From Gammaproteobacteria bacterium (GTDB lineage Bacteria > Pseudomonadota > Gammaproteobacteria > Burkholderiales > Burkholderiaceae_C): a DNA stretch of 64,000 bases. The stretch is taken from the NCBI GenBank assembly GCA_018828125.1, contig JAHJWB010000022.1, positions 124,001 to 188,000 of the forward strand. Direction: 5' to 3'. A program made the position numbers and the translations under genes. Numbering within the stretch: position 1 is the stretch's first letter; every line of letters starts with the position of its first letter. The notes under the pieces were generated by a model. It was not told the DNA's origin and made no database searches. It saw only the letters and a program-made list of their open reading frames with translations. Positions 24,473-33,632 of this stretch are shown in pieces.

Positions 24473-26248
24473 ATGTGTGGTCTGGCGGGAGAAATTCGTT
24501 TTGACGGCGTCGCGGTAGATATTGCCGCTTTGGAGCGGATGACGCAACAACAAAGCGACCGGGGGCCGGACAGCTTTGGCATGGCCGTGACGTCGGGGCG
24601 GGGTTTCGGCCACCGGCGCCTGAAGATCATGGACCTGTCAGACGCTGCCCAGCAGCCCATGGTGGACCCCCAACTGGGCCTGGGCGTGGTGTTCAACGGC
24701 GCCATCTACAACCACGCAGACCTGCGGCGCGAGCTGCAAGCCATGGGCTACGTGTTCTATTCGCAGGGCGATACCGAGGTGCTTCTGAAGGCCTACCACG
24801 CCTGGGGCGCCAGCTTTGTCGAGCGGCTCAACGGCATGTTCGCGTTCGCCTTGTGGTCGCGCGATTCAGGCCGTGTGCTGCTGGGGCGTGACCGTCTGGG
24901 CATCAAGCCGCTGTACTACGCCGAGGTGCCGGGAGGGCTGCGGTTTGCGTCCACCCTGCCCGCCCTGCTGGCGGGCGGCGGTATTGACACCTCCATCGAC
25001 CCGGTGGGTCTGCACCACTACCTGTCGTTTCATGCGGTGGTGCCAGCGCCCTACACGCTGCTCAACGGCGTGCGCAAGCTGGCGCCGGGCACGCTCATGC
25101 ACATCGCTCCGGACGGCCAGCGCTCGGAATCCACGTACTGGTTGCTCGACTATGCGCGCAGCGCCGAGGCAGAAAGCCGCTCCTTTGACGACTGGAAAGA
25201 GATCCTGCTGGACAGCCTGCGCCTGGCGGTGCGGCGCAGGCTGGTCGGCGATGTGCCGGTGGGCGCGCTGCTGTCTGGCGGGGTGGATTCGAGCCTGATC
25301 GTGGGCCTGATGGTGGAGGCGGGTGTGCAGGGGCTGCGCACCTACAACGTGGGCTTTGAGGACGTGGGCGGAGAAAAGGGCAACGAGTTCGAGTACGCCG
25401 ACATCGTCGCGCAGCGCTTTGGCACGGTGCACGAACGCATCTTTGTGCCCGAGGCGCAATTGCTGCGCCGCCTGCCCGAGGCGATCCGGGCCATGAGCGA
25501 GCCCATGGTCAGCCACGACTGCATCGGGTTCTATCTGTTGTCCGAGGCTGTCTCGCGCCATAGCAAGGTGGTGCAAAGCGGCCAGGGCGCCGACGAGGTG
25601 TTTGGCGGCTACCACTGGTACCCCAAGCTGCAGGACAGCGCCCAGCCGGTGCCAGACTACCTGGCCGCCTTTCGCGACCGCGACCACGCCGAGTACCGCC
25701 GCACGGTGCAGGACCGCTACCTCACTACGGACGCATCGGCTGCCTTCGTGGACGCGCAGTTTGCGGCGCCGGGCGCGCCAGATCCGGTGGAAAAGGCCTT
25801 GCGCATGGACACCACGGTGATGCTGGTGGACGACCCCGTGAAGCGGGTGGACAACATGACGATGGCCTTTGGCCTGGAGGCCCGCGTTCCCTTCCTGGAC
25901 CACGAGCTGGTGGAACTGGCCGCGCGCATCCCGGCGCGCCACAAGCTGGCGGGGGGTGGCAAGGGCATCCTGAAAGAGGCTGCACGCCAGGTGATTCCGG
26001 ACGCCGTGATCGACCGGCCCAAGGGCTACTTCCCGGTGCCGGGCCTCAAGTACCTGCAGGGCGATGTGCTGGCCAACGTGCGCGACGCATTGTGTGGTCG
26101 CGCCGCCCGCGAGCGCGGCCTGTTTCGACAGGACTACGTGGACCAGCTGCTGGCCGACCCGGGTGGCCACATCACGCCCCTGCGGGGCTCCAAGCTTTGG
26201 CAACTGGGCCTGCTGGAGCAATGGCTGCAAACCCACGTGCCCGCATGA
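24473..26248 (+). CDS. asnO: N-acetylglutaminylglutamine amidotransferase (asparagine synthetase-like)
   Basis: This 591-residue enzyme amidates the dipeptide N-acetylglutaminylglutamine to form the osmoprotectant NAGGN. The N-terminal Ntn glutaminase domain (2-210) has nucleophile Cys2 in MCGLAGE, RGPDSFG and GVVFNGAIYNH. The synthetase domain has the PP-loop LLSGGVDSSLIVGL and SGQGADEVFGGYHWYP, and ends with RLGSKLWQL-like residues of AsnB relatives. A GGAGG site lies nine bases before ATG 24473. The assignment to NAGGN synthesis rests on the two following genes, which together make the set known from rhizobia (asnO-ngg) and Pseudomonas. Confidence 0.92.
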   Translation: MCGLAGEIRFDGVAVDIAALERMTQQQSDRGPDSFGMAVTSGRGFGHRRLKIMDLSDAAQQPMVDPQLGLGVVFNGAIYNHADLRRELQAMGYVFYSQGDTEVLLKAYHAWGASFVERLNGMFAFALWSRDSGRVLLGRDRLGIKPLYYAEVPGGLRFASTLPALLAGGGIDTSIDPVGLHHYLSFHAVVPAPYTLLNGVRKLAPGTLMHIAPDGQRSESTYWLLDYARSAEAESRSFDDWKEILLDSLRLAVRRRLVGDVPVGALLSGGVDSSLIVGLMVEAGVQGLRTYNVGFEDVGGEKGNEFEYADIVAQRFGTVHERIFVPEAQLLRRLPEAIRAMSEPMVSHDCIGFYLLSEAVSRHSKVVQSGQGADEVFGGYHWYPKLQDSAQPVPDYLAAFRDRDHAEYRRTVQDRYLTTDASAAFVDAQFAAPGAPDPVEKALRMDTTVMLVDDPVKRVDNMTMAFGLEARVPFLDHELVELAARIPARHKLAGGGKGILKEAARQVIPDAVIDRPKGYFPVPGLKYLQGDVLANVRDALCGRAARERGLFRQDYVDQLLADPGGHITPLRGSKLWQLGLLEQWLQTHVPA

Positions 26249-26262
26249 GGGAGGACGCTGCC

Positions 26263-28017
26263 ATGAGCCGCAAGCACGCCCAACGCGCCATGCGCCTGGA
26301 CCGCAACCCCATTCCCCAGGCCGAAGGCGCGCGCACACCTGCAAGGCCTGCCGCATCCGCCAATCTGGTGGTGGACTGCGGCTGGGGTCGCCTGATTGCC
26401 GGGCACACCTTTGCCGACCCCGCCGACATCGCCGCGCAGCTGCTGCAGGAGCACCCGGGCGACAGGGACATCGCCTTCTATCTCGACAAGCCCCACGTGG
26501 TGGTGGCGCAGGCGCCGCAGCAGCTGTTTGTGGACCCGTCCGAGGCTTTCCGCCTCACGCTCAACAGCTACCAGCCCGCGCGGGCCGTGCGGCGCGGATT
26601 CACCGTGCGTCGGCTGCGCACGCGGTCGGACCTGGCGGCGGTCAATGCCATCTACCGCAGCCGCCGCATGGTGCCCGTGGACCCAAAGCGCGTGTGGGGC
26701 CTGCGCGCCGACCGCAAGACCGTCTACGTGCTGGCCGAGGACCGGGTCAGCGGCGAGGTGCTGGGCGTTGCCATGGGGCTCGACCATGCCGAGGCCTTTG
26801 GCGATGCCAACCCGGGCGCCAGCCTGTGGGCGCTGGCGGTGGCGCCACAGGCCCCGCATCCGGGCATTGGCGAAGCTCTGACGCGGTATCTGGCCGAGTA
26901 TTTTCAGGCGCGGGGGCGCGCCTACATGGACCTGTCCGTGATGCATGACAACCAGTCCGCCATCGCGCTGTACACCAAGCTCGGGTTTCAGAACATCCAG
27001 GTGTTTGCCGTCAAGCACCGCAACGCCATCAACCAGCCGCTGTTCACCGGCCCGCTGCACAGCGACGAAGAAGGCCTCAACCCCTATGCCCGCATCATCC
27101 TGGACGAGGCCCAGCGGCGCGGCATTCTGGTGGATGTGATCGATGCGCCCAACGGCTACTTCAAGCTCAGCCACGGCGGGCGCAGCGTGACGTGCCGGGA
27201 GTCGTTGACCGAGCTGACCAGCGCCGTGGCGATGAGCCGCTGCGCTGACAAGCATGTGACCGTGCGCCTGCTGGACCGTGCTGGCCTGCGGGTGCCGCAG
27301 CAGACCCTGGCGGGCGACACCGAGCACAACACGGCCTTCCTGCGGGCGCACGGGGCCATCGTCGTCAAGCCGGTGGATGGAGAGCAAGGCAAGGGCATCA
27401 GCGTCAACATCACCTCGGCCGACGAGATGGAGGCGGCCATCGAGGCCGCCCACCAGCACGACGCCCGCGTGCTGCTGGAGCAGTTCTGCGAAGGGCAGGA
27501 CCTGCGCATTGTGGTGATCAACCACCAGGTGGTGGCAGCCGCCATCAGGCGACCCGCGCAGGTGGTGGGCGACGGCCATTCCACCATCGCCAGCCTGATC
27601 GAAAAACAGAGCCGCAGGCGCGCGGCGGCCACAGGCGGTGAGTCGCGCATTCCGGTCGATGCGGAGACCCGGCGCTGCATCGCATCGCAGGGTTTCGCCC
27701 TCGGCGATGTGCTGCCCGGAGACCAGGTGCTGGCCGTGCGCAAGACCGCCAACCTGCACACCGGCGGCACCATCCACGATGTGACCGCACAGCTGCACCC
27801 GGCGCTGCGCTCGGCGGCGGAACACGCCAGCCGCGTGCTGGACATACCCGTCACCGGGTTGGATTTTCTGGTGCCCGCCGTGGATGGCCCGGACTACGTG
27901 ATCATCGAAGCGAACGAGCGCCCAGGCCTGGCCAACCACGAGCCCCAACCCACCGTGCAGCGGTTCATCGACCTGCTGTTTCCCCGCACCCGCCTGGAGA
28001 CGCCACATGACCATTGA
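26263..28017 (+). CDS. ngg: N-acetylglutaminylglutamine synthetase (GNAT + ATP-grasp)
   Basis: This 584-residue fusion makes N-acetylglutaminylglutamine. Residues about 100-270 are a GNAT acetyltransferase (SLWALAVAPQAPHPGIGEAL as the acetyl-CoA loop, then YMDLSVMHDNQSAIALYTKLGF). Residues about 320-580 are an ATP-grasp ligase (GAIVVKPVDGEQGKGISVNI for ATP, and VIIEANERPGLANHE with the metal ligands). ATG 26263 is chosen because AGGGAGGA lies eight bases upstream; ATG 26245, overlapping the asnO stop, is possible. It is the second gene of the osmoprotectant operon. Confidence 0.93.
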   Translation: MSRKHAQRAMRLDRNPIPQAEGARTPARPAASANLVVDCGWGRLIAGHTFADPADIAAQLLQEHPGDRDIAFYLDKPHVVVAQAPQQLFVDPSEAFRLTLNSYQPARAVRRGFTVRRLRTRSDLAAVNAIYRSRRMVPVDPKRVWGLRADRKTVYVLAEDRVSGEVLGVAMGLDHAEAFGDANPGASLWALAVAPQAPHPGIGEALTRYLAEYFQARGRAYMDLSVMHDNQSAIALYTKLGFQNIQVFAVKHRNAINQPLFTGPLHSDEEGLNPYARIILDEAQRRGILVDVIDAPNGYFKLSHGGRSVTCRESLTELTSAVAMSRCADKHVTVRLLDRAGLRVPQQTLAGDTEHNTAFLRAHGAIVVKPVDGEQGKGISVNITSADEMEAAIEAAHQHDARVLLEQFCEGQDLRIVVINHQVVAAAIRRPAQVVGDGHSTIASLIEKQSRRRAAATGGESRIPVDAETRRCIASQGFALGDVLPGDQVLAVRKTANLHTGGTIHDVTAQLHPALRSAAEHASRVLDIPVTGLDFLVPAVDGPDYVIIEANERPGLANHEPQPTVQRFIDLLFPRTRLETPHDH

Positions 28018-29272
28018 CCTCAGCCTGAACGCCCCCCTGGGCCAGAAGATTCCCGCCGTGCAGGACCCGAACCACCCGGTGGCGGCGCTGCCGCCGATCG
28101 ACCCGGCGTTTCTCGAAGAAACGCTGCTGCATCTGATGGCCATCCCCAGCCCGGTGGGTCTCACCGATGGCGTGGTGCGCTATGTGGCGGGGCGGCTGGA
28201 TGAGGTTGGCATTCCGTACGAGATAACGCGCCGTGGTGCCATTCGCGCCACGTTGCGTGGCCGCGAGGCCCGGCCCGCGCGCGCCGTTGTCGCCCACCTG
28301 GACACCTTGGGGGCCATGGTGCGCGAGATCAAACCCAACGGCCGCCTGGGCGTGGTGCCCATCGGGCACTGGTCGTCCCGGTTTGCCGAGGGCGGGCGCC
28401 TCACAGTGTTCACGGACACCGGCCAGCTGCGCGGAACGTGCTTGCCGCTCAAGACCTCGGGCCATGCGTTCGGTGCGGAGGTGGACACGCAACCTTCGGA
28501 CTGGGCGCACGTCGAGGTGCGGGTGGACGTGGAGTCGCGCAACGCACAAGACCTGCAGGACGCGGGCATCCATGTGGGCGACTGGATTGCGTTTGACCCG
28601 CAGCTGGAGATCCTGCCCAACGGGTACATGACGTCCCGCTACCTGGACGACAAGGCTGCGGTGGCGGCCCTGCTGGCCGCGTGCAAGGCGCTGGTGGACA
28701 GCGGGTTGTCGCTACCGGTCGATGCGCATCCGCTCTTCACCATCACCGAAGAGGTGGGGTCGGGCTCATCGGCCGCCCTGCACGGCGACATCGCCGAGAT
28801 GGTGAGCCTGGACATCGCGATTGCCGCGCCGGGCCAGAACACCGACGAGCATGCCGCCACCATCTGTTTTCAGGACATGTCGGGCCCGTTCGACTACCAC
28901 CTCACCCACAAGCTCGTGGGCTTGGCCAACCTGCATGGCATTGCCCACCGCCGGGACGTGTTCAAGTTCTACCGGTCGGATTCGGCCGCCGCGGTGGAGG
29001 CGGGCAACGACATCCGCACCGCCCTTATCGGCTTTGGCGCGGACGCCTCGCACGCCCACGAGCGCACGCACCGCGACGCGCTCATGGCTCTGGCCCAGCT
29101 GAGTGCGGCCTACATGCTGTCCGACCCCGTCGCGGCGCGCGACCGCAGGTCCATGGGGCCCCTCGAAGGGTTTACCGAGCAGCTGCGCCCGGGCGACATG
29201 CTGGTGCCGGTCACCGCACTGCCAGACCCCGAGGCCTTTCTCGCCGCGGACACGTCCGGCGGTGGCGCCTGA
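28007..29272 (+). CDS. NAGGN-system M42-type peptidase
   Basis: This 421-residue metallopeptidase-like protein is the third conserved member of NAGGN operons. M20/M42 features: VVAHLDTLGAMV (metal His/Asp), YLDDKAAVAALLAA (bridging Asp), FTITEEVGSGSS (catalytic Glu pair) and SHAHERTHRDAL at the end. It probably trims or degrades NAGGN or its precursor, controlling the pool, though this is inferred from its context. It starts at ATG 28007, eleven bases inside the end of ngg, so translation is coupled. Confidence 0.88.
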   Translation: MTIDLSLNAPLGQKIPAVQDPNHPVAALPPIDPAFLEETLLHLMAIPSPVGLTDGVVRYVAGRLDEVGIPYEITRRGAIRATLRGREARPARAVVAHLDTLGAMVREIKPNGRLGVVPIGHWSSRFAEGGRLTVFTDTGQLRGTCLPLKTSGHAFGAEVDTQPSDWAHVEVRVDVESRNAQDLQDAGIHVGDWIAFDPQLEILPNGYMTSRYLDDKAAVAALLAACKALVDSGLSLPVDAHPLFTITEEVGSGSSAALHGDIAEMVSLDIAIAAPGQNTDEHAATICFQDMSGPFDYHLTHKLVGLANLHGIAHRRDVFKFYRSDSAAAVEAGNDIRTALIGFGADASHAHERTHRDALMALAQLSAAYMLSDPVAARDRRSMGPLEGFTEQLRPGDMLVPVTALPDPEAFLAADTSGGGA

Positions 29273-29376
29273 GCGGTCGGCGCTGGGTCATACTCGGGCG
29301 CCTGCGGGGCATGCGCTCCGACAGCGAGGGGGGGGCTGCGGATGGCACGCCCCGGTCAAGCAAAAGGATGTGGTGC

Positions 29377-29982
29377 GTGAAATCAGCAAGTGCAGTGATC
29401 TTTGACGAGGCGTACTACCAGCGCTTTTACTTCGACAAGAAGACCAGCGTGGTGGACCCGGCGCACATGGAGCGCCTGGGCACCTTTGTGTGCAGCTACC
29501 TCAAATACCTGCGCGTGCCGGTGCTGCGCGTGCTGGACGTGGGCTGCGGCATCGGGCTGTGGAAGGACATCGTGGCGCAGCATTTTCCGCAGGCCAGCTA
29601 CCAGGGGGTCGAGTTCAGCCCCTACCTGTGCGAGCGATACGGGTGGCAGCAGGGCTCTGTGGTGGACTATGCGGCCGATGCGCCGTATGACCTGGTCATC
29701 TGCCAGGGCGTGCTGCCCTACCTGAGCCCGCCGGAGCTGAAGGCCGCACTGCTCAACCTGGGCCGCCTCTGCAAGGGCGCCCTGTATGTCGAAGCCGTGT
29801 CGCGCGAGGATTTCGAGCGCGACATCATCGACGAAGAGATCACCGACAGCCGCGTGTTCCGCCACCGGGCCGAGCTCTACCGGCGCGGCCTGCGCGAAGG
29901 CGCCATTGAGCTGGGCGGCGGCGTGTGGCTCAGCCGCCAAGCCGAGTTGCCGCTGTTTGCGCTGGAGCAGGCGGGCGGTTGA
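29377..29982 (+). CDS. SAM-dependent methyltransferase
   Basis: This 201-residue class I methyltransferase has the SAM-binding motif VLDVGCGIGLWKD (motif I), an acidic end of strand 2 (YQGVEFSPYL) and DLVICQGVLPYLSP as motif IV. GTG 29377 is preferred because AAAAGGA ends nine bases upstream; ATG 29368 directly abuts that site. The gene follows the NAGGN peptidase by 104 bases on the same strand and may be read through from it, but it is not part of the known NAGGN set. Its substrate is unknown; the small size and lack of a targeting domain suggest a small molecule. Confidence 0.8.
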   Translation: MKSASAVIFDEAYYQRFYFDKKTSVVDPAHMERLGTFVCSYLKYLRVPVLRVLDVGCGIGLWKDIVAQHFPQASYQGVEFSPYLCERYGWQQGSVVDYAADAPYDLVICQGVLPYLSPPELKAALLNLGRLCKGALYVEAVSREDFERDIIDEEITDSRVFRHRAELYRRGLREGAIELGGGVWLSRQAELPLFALEQAGG

Positions 29983-30003
29983 ACGTCCGTACCGCCCATC
30001 GCG

Positions 30004-30294
30004 CTACATCGTCTTGAGGCGCTTGACGCCCAGCAACGTGATGCGCGCGCAGACGAACATACCGAGCACCATGATGGGATAAAAGAACACCGCGTGGCGC
30101 AGAAAGAAAAATACGGCCTTCTTGTCTGGCCCCTGAAACACCAGGTACAAGCATGTCAGCCCCAGTGCCACGATGAACAACATGGCCATCAGAACAACCG
30201 GTTTGGACTGGCTGCCCTCCTCGTTGAAGTGTTTTCGGATACCGGTTTTTGTGTTTGCGTTGGTATTGGTGCCCGCGTTGTCGTTCTCGCTCAT
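30004..30294 (-). CDS. Small two-helix membrane protein
   Basis: This 96-residue protein has an N-terminal hydrophilic, Asn/Thr-rich stretch (1-30) and two membrane segments (about 33-54 and 64-86) joined by a charged turn QGPDKKA. A basic tail KRLKTM favours the cytoplasm. I do not recognise the family. It converges with the methyltransferase gene (22-base gap). A CTCC-type complement of a ribosome site lies just before ATG 30294. Confidence 0.6.
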   Translation of the reverse strand: MSENDNAGTNTNANTKTGIRKHFNEEGSQSKPVVLMAMLFIVALGLTCLYLVFQGPDKKAVFFFLRHAVFFYPIMVLGMFVCARITLLGVKRLKTM

Positions 30295-30435
30295 GTCGCT
30301 CCCTCCTTGAAGTGGGCGCGATTGTAGGAGCGGGGCCCTGTGGTTTTACTCCCGGTTTCAGGTGGTCACAATTGCGTGTCTGATCGTTACTATCCCCCCA
30401 CACGTCCCACGTCCCACGCCCTTCCGCTTCCCGTC

Positions 30436-31167
30436 ATGCCTCCCCACTCCGTTTCGCTTTTGCGCACCGAACGCCTCGCCCGCAGCGCCAAGCCCTTTCT
30501 GGCGCGTGGTGGCATCAAGGGTGAACGCTGCGCGGGCTGCCGTCTGGTGCCCAGCCACTGCCTCTGCGCGCTGCGCCCCATGCTGCCCACGCGTGCAGGT
30601 ATGTGCCTGTTGATGGCCGACATCGAGCCCCTCAAGCCCAGCAACACCGGCTGGCTGATTGCCGACGTGGTGGCCGACACCTATGCGTTTGGCTGGGCCC
30701 GCACCGAGGTGCACCCTGACCTGCTCTCGCTGCTGGCCGACCCGCAGTGGCAGCCGTATGTGGTGTTTCCGGGGGAGTTTGTGGAGCCCGCGCGCGTGGT
30801 CACGCAGGTAGCCGATGCGCAGGCCACGGGCAAGCGGCCGTTGTTCGTGCTGCTCGACGCCACCTGGCCGGAGGCGCGCAAGATGTTCCGCAAGAGCCCG
30901 TACCTCAACCACTTGCCCGTGCTCAGCCTGGCGCCCGAGCAGTTGTCGCGCTACCACCTGCGCCGGTCCAACCGCACCGACCACTTTTGCACCTCCGAGG
31001 TCGGCGCCCTGTGCCTGGAGCTGGCAGGCGAACAGCACGCCGCGCAAACGCTGGAAGCCTACCTGGATGTGTTCACCGACCACTACCTGCAGGCCAAGCA
31101 CCAGCTGCCGGTGGACGGCAGCGATGCAGTGCACCAACGGCTGCAGGGTCTGCGCAGCGCGGGCTAA
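30436..31167 (+). CDS. tapT: tRNA-uridine aminocarboxypropyltransferase, DTW domain
   Basis: This 243-residue DTW-domain enzyme transfers the 3-amino-3-carboxypropyl group of SAM to a uridine of tRNA (acp3U, as E. coli TapT/YfiP does at U47). The Cys cluster ERCAGCRLVPSHCLC (about 33-47) is the zinc site. LLDATWPEARKMFRKS carries the D-x-W motif that names the family. YHLRRSNRTDHFCTSE follows as usual. ATG 30436 is chosen over upstream in-frame codons because similarity begins there. It lies 61 bases before the RIO-kinase gene on the same strand. Confidence 0.88.
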   Translation: MPPHSVSLLRTERLARSAKPFLARGGIKGERCAGCRLVPSHCLCALRPMLPTRAGMCLLMADIEPLKPSNTGWLIADVVADTYAFGWARTEVHPDLLSLLADPQWQPYVVFPGEFVEPARVVTQVADAQATGKRPLFVLLDATWPEARKMFRKSPYLNHLPVLSLAPEQLSRYHLRRSNRTDHFCTSEVGALCLELAGEQHAAQTLEAYLDVFTDHYLQAKHQLPVDGSDAVHQRLQGLRSAG

Positions 31168-31228
31168 ACCCAACAGGCGCGTTTGCCATCGCGGCGCGAG
31201 GGTTGCGCCACACGGGCAAAATGCACCG

Positions 31229-32104
31229 ATGAAAGCACCCCCCCGCCTGCAGTCCCTCATCGAGGAAGGCCTGATCGATACCGTCGTCCGGCAGCTCATG
31301 AGTGGCAAGGAAGCCATGGTCTTTGTGGTGCGCAACGGCGACCACACGCTGTGCGCCAAGATCTACAAAGAGGCCAACAACCGCAGCTTTCGCCAAGCCG
31401 TGGATTACACCGAAAACCGCAAGGTCAAGAACTCGCGTTCGGCCCGCGCCATGGCCAAGGGCAGCAAGTTTGGCCGGCAAGAGCAGGAAGCCGCCTGGCA
31501 AAGCGCTGAGGTCGATGCGCTGTACCGCCTGGCCGCAGCAGGTGTGCGCGTGCCCCAGCCCTACAACTTTCACGACGGTGTGCTGCTGATGGAGCTGGTG
31601 ACCGACACCCATGGCGACGCCGCCCCGCGCCTGAACGATGTGAGCTTTACGCCCGAAGACGCGCGCACCCACCACGCCACGCTGGTGGCCGAGGTGGTGC
31701 GCATGCTGTGTGCGGGCGTGGTGCACGGCGACTTGTCAGAGTTCAACATCCTGCTGGCGCACCTGCCGGGGGTGGATGGGCAAGCAGGCCACGATGGCCC
31801 CGTCATCATCGACCTGCCCCAGGCCGTGGACGCTGCGGGCAACAACCACGCCCAGCGCATGTTGCTGCGCGACGTGGCCAACCTGCGCGAGTTCTTCGGG
31901 CAGTACGCGCCAGAGCTTCGCCGCACGCAATACGGCCCCGAGATCTGGAGCCTGTACCAGAGCGGTCTGCTGAGCAACGAAACGCCGCTGACCGGCCGCT
32001 ACGCCCCCGAGCATGTGGATGTGGACATGCAGGCCGTGCTGCGCGAGATCGACGACGCACGCGATGAAGACGCCGCGCGCAGGTTGCGCATGGCGGCAGG
32101 CTGA
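31229..32104 (+). CDS. RIO-type serine/threonine kinase
   Basis: This 291-residue atypical kinase has the RIO features: GKEAMVFVV as the nucleotide loop, CAKIYKEANNRSF with the ATP-binding Lys, VVHGDLSEFNILL as the catalytic loop (Asp and Asn), and VIIDLPQAVD as the metal loop. A stretch of basic residues (VKNSRSARAMAKGSK) sits in the flexible loop typical of RIO1-like bacterial proteins. Archaeal and eukaryotic RIO kinases work in ribosome maturation; its pairing with a tRNA-modification gene fits an RNA-linked role, which is inference. It converges with the glycosylase gene eight bases away. Confidence 0.88.
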   Translation: MKAPPRLQSLIEEGLIDTVVRQLMSGKEAMVFVVRNGDHTLCAKIYKEANNRSFRQAVDYTENRKVKNSRSARAMAKGSKFGRQEQEAAWQSAEVDALYRLAAAGVRVPQPYNFHDGVLLMELVTDTHGDAAPRLNDVSFTPEDARTHHATLVAEVVRMLCAGVVHGDLSEFNILLAHLPGVDGQAGHDGPVIIDLPQAVDAAGNNHAQRMLLRDVANLREFFGQYAPELRRTQYGPEIWSLYQSGLLSNETPLTGRYAPEHVDVDMQAVLREIDDARDEDAARRLRMAAG

Positions 32105-32112
32105 GGCGGCTT

Positions 32113-32790
32113 TTATGGTCGAACGTTGAAAGAACGGGCGCCTGTGCGGGCCGTGTCCACCAACGCGCGGCTGAGGTAGCGCGACCCGCGCAGGCCGAAG
32201 CGCCAGGGCACGTCCACGGCCTTTGAGATTCCGATGCGCGGCCCGGCCACCACATCGACAGTTGGCAGGGGTGCATCCGGCTCCAGCAGCGCGAAGGGTG
32301 GCAGGTGCAGCGGCCGTGCGTTGAAGCTTGCATCAATGCCCAGCGCTTGCGCCAGCCGCCCCGGCCCAGCGCACAGCAGCCGCAGGTCGCGCAGGCCCCG
32401 CCGCGCCTGCATAGTGGCGATGCCGTGGGTGGGCTCCAGCGCGCGCAGCAGCACGCCCGCGCCATGCCCCGCCTCGCGGCACACCGTGTTGATGCACCAG
32501 TGCAGCCCGTATGAGCGGTACACATAGGCACAGCCTGGCGGGCCAAACATGGCGGCATTGCGTGCCGTGGGGCCGCCGAATGTGTGCGACGCAGGGTCCG
32601 ACTGGTCGTAGGCCTCCGTTTCCACGATGGTGCCGCCCACGCCATCCACCAGCAGCGTCACGCCAATCAGGCGCCTTGCCACCTCCTGCGCGGGCGCCTC
32701 AAAGTCAACGGCCGCCCTGACCAGCGAAGCAGGGGATGACGGCATGGGGGTGGGCGAGGGCGAGGGCGAGGGCGAGTGTGGGCGGGACAT
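32113..32790 (-). CDS. mpg: DNA-3-methyladenine glycosylase, AAG/MPG family
   Basis: This 225-residue base-excision repair enzyme removes alkylated purines from [30 protein letters not shown] (catalytic Glu), [20 protein letters not shown] and [12 protein letters not shown] are all family motifs. The N-terminus from ATG 32790 is a Ser-Pro run encoded by a hexanucleotide tandem repeat; an internal ATG at about 32745 would start just before the conserved fold, so either could be the true start. It converges with the RIO-kinase gene. Confidence 0.9.
   Translation of the reverse strand: MSRPHSPSPSPSPTPMPSSPASLVRAAVDFEAPAQEVARRLIGVTLLVDGVGGTIVETEAYDQSDPASHTFGGPTARNAAMFGPPGCAYVYRSYGLHWCINTVCREAGHGAGVLLRALEPTHGIATMQARRGLRDLRLLCAGPGRLAQALGIDASFNARPLHLPPFALLEPDAPLPTVDVVAGPRIGISKAVDVPWRFGLRGSRYLSRALVDTARTGARSFNVRP
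32752..32775. repeat. Hexanucleotide tandem repeat in the mpg 5' end
   Basis: Four perfect GGGCGA units on the plus strand. On the coding strand they read as Ser-Pro codons, so gain or loss of units would change protein length by two residues without a frameshift. Confidence 0.9.
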
Positions 32791-32977
32791 GCGATGGATG
32801 CTAGTGGGCGCGGGGCCGCTGCGGAATGCCGGGCAGCGCATTGCTTTGTGCTCTGCGGCCTACGCCGTGGTGAGACGTGCTCTTCAGCAGCGTGCAACCC
32901 ATCAGGCTATTGTGTTTGCAGGCCGTCAGGCTGCGGCACAATCGCGCGCTCTTTTATGCACCACCCGCGTCACTCCC

Positions 32978-33463
32978 ATGCCTGCCATCCACATCCGCAA
33001 CTTCCGCGCCGGCGATGAAGCCGCGTTGCGTGGCGTGTTCCACGCGTCCGTGCACGGCTTGGCCAGCACGCACTACACGCGCGTTCAACGAGCGGCCTGG
33101 GCGCCCTTGCAGCACGATGCGGCGCAGTGGGCCGCACGCCTGTGCGCCAACCAGCCCTTCGTGGCGCAGGCAGAGGGCGATGGCGCCATCGCCGGGTTTG
33201 CAGATCTGCAGGCCACCGGCTACATCGACATGTTCTTTGTGGCACCTGCGTTCGCGGGCCAGGGCGTGGGCCGCGCGCTCATGGCGCACATCCACGCGCA
33301 GGCGGAGCTGCGCGGCATCGCCCATCTGCAGGCCGACGTCAGCCTGGCCGCGGAGCGGTTTTTTGTGGCGAGTGGGTTTGTGGTGCAGGAGCGCCAGCAG
33401 GTCGAACGGGCAGGGGTGGTGCTGCGCAATGCACGCATGGCCAAGGCTCTGTTGGCGGGCTGA
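32978..33463 (+). CDS. GNAT family N-acetyltransferase
   Basis: This 161-residue protein has the acetyltransferase fold. MFFVAPAFAGQGVGRALMAH is the acetyl-CoA loop (QGVGRAL), and LQADVSLAAERFFVASGF is the C-terminal strand-helix with the AxxFxxxxGF pattern. YTRVQRAAWAP near the N-terminus is typical of the YafP-like subgroup. The acceptor is unknown. ATG 32978 is chosen; the region before it encodes no conserved residues. Confidence 0.87.
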   Translation: MPAIHIRNFRAGDEAALRGVFHASVHGLASTHYTRVQRAAWAPLQHDAAQWAARLCANQPFVAQAEGDGAIAGFADLQATGYIDMFFVAPAFAGQGVGRALMAHIHAQAELRGIAHLQADVSLAAERFFVASGFVVQERQQVERAGVVLRNARMAKALLAG

Positions 33464-33475
33464 GGGGTGGTCCTG

Positions 33476-33534
33476 ATTTGATAGCTGGTAGCGCTTATAC
33501 AGCAAGCGCTGGAGGCCAATTTGGCTCGAAAAAA
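33476..33534 (+). repeat. Dispersed GCGCTT/AAGCGC repeat, copy d
   Basis: Sequence GATAGCTGGTAGCGCTTAT, then CAAGCGCTGGAGGCC and AATTTGGCT. It follows the GNAT stop codon by about a dozen bases. Confidence 0.85.
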
Positions 33535-33632
33535 GGCGGCCGCATCGCACGGCCGAGCGCCCAGTGCCTTACAGTAGCCGCCCCGCTGCACGCAAACCCA
33601 CCCACACCACAGCCCCCGATGGCTGCCCGCAC

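Noticed and set aside
26134..28164. Open frame of 676 residues on the minus strand across ngg
   Set aside because: It is antisense to a GNAT/ATP-grasp enzyme with intact motifs; the composition is that of a shadow frame.
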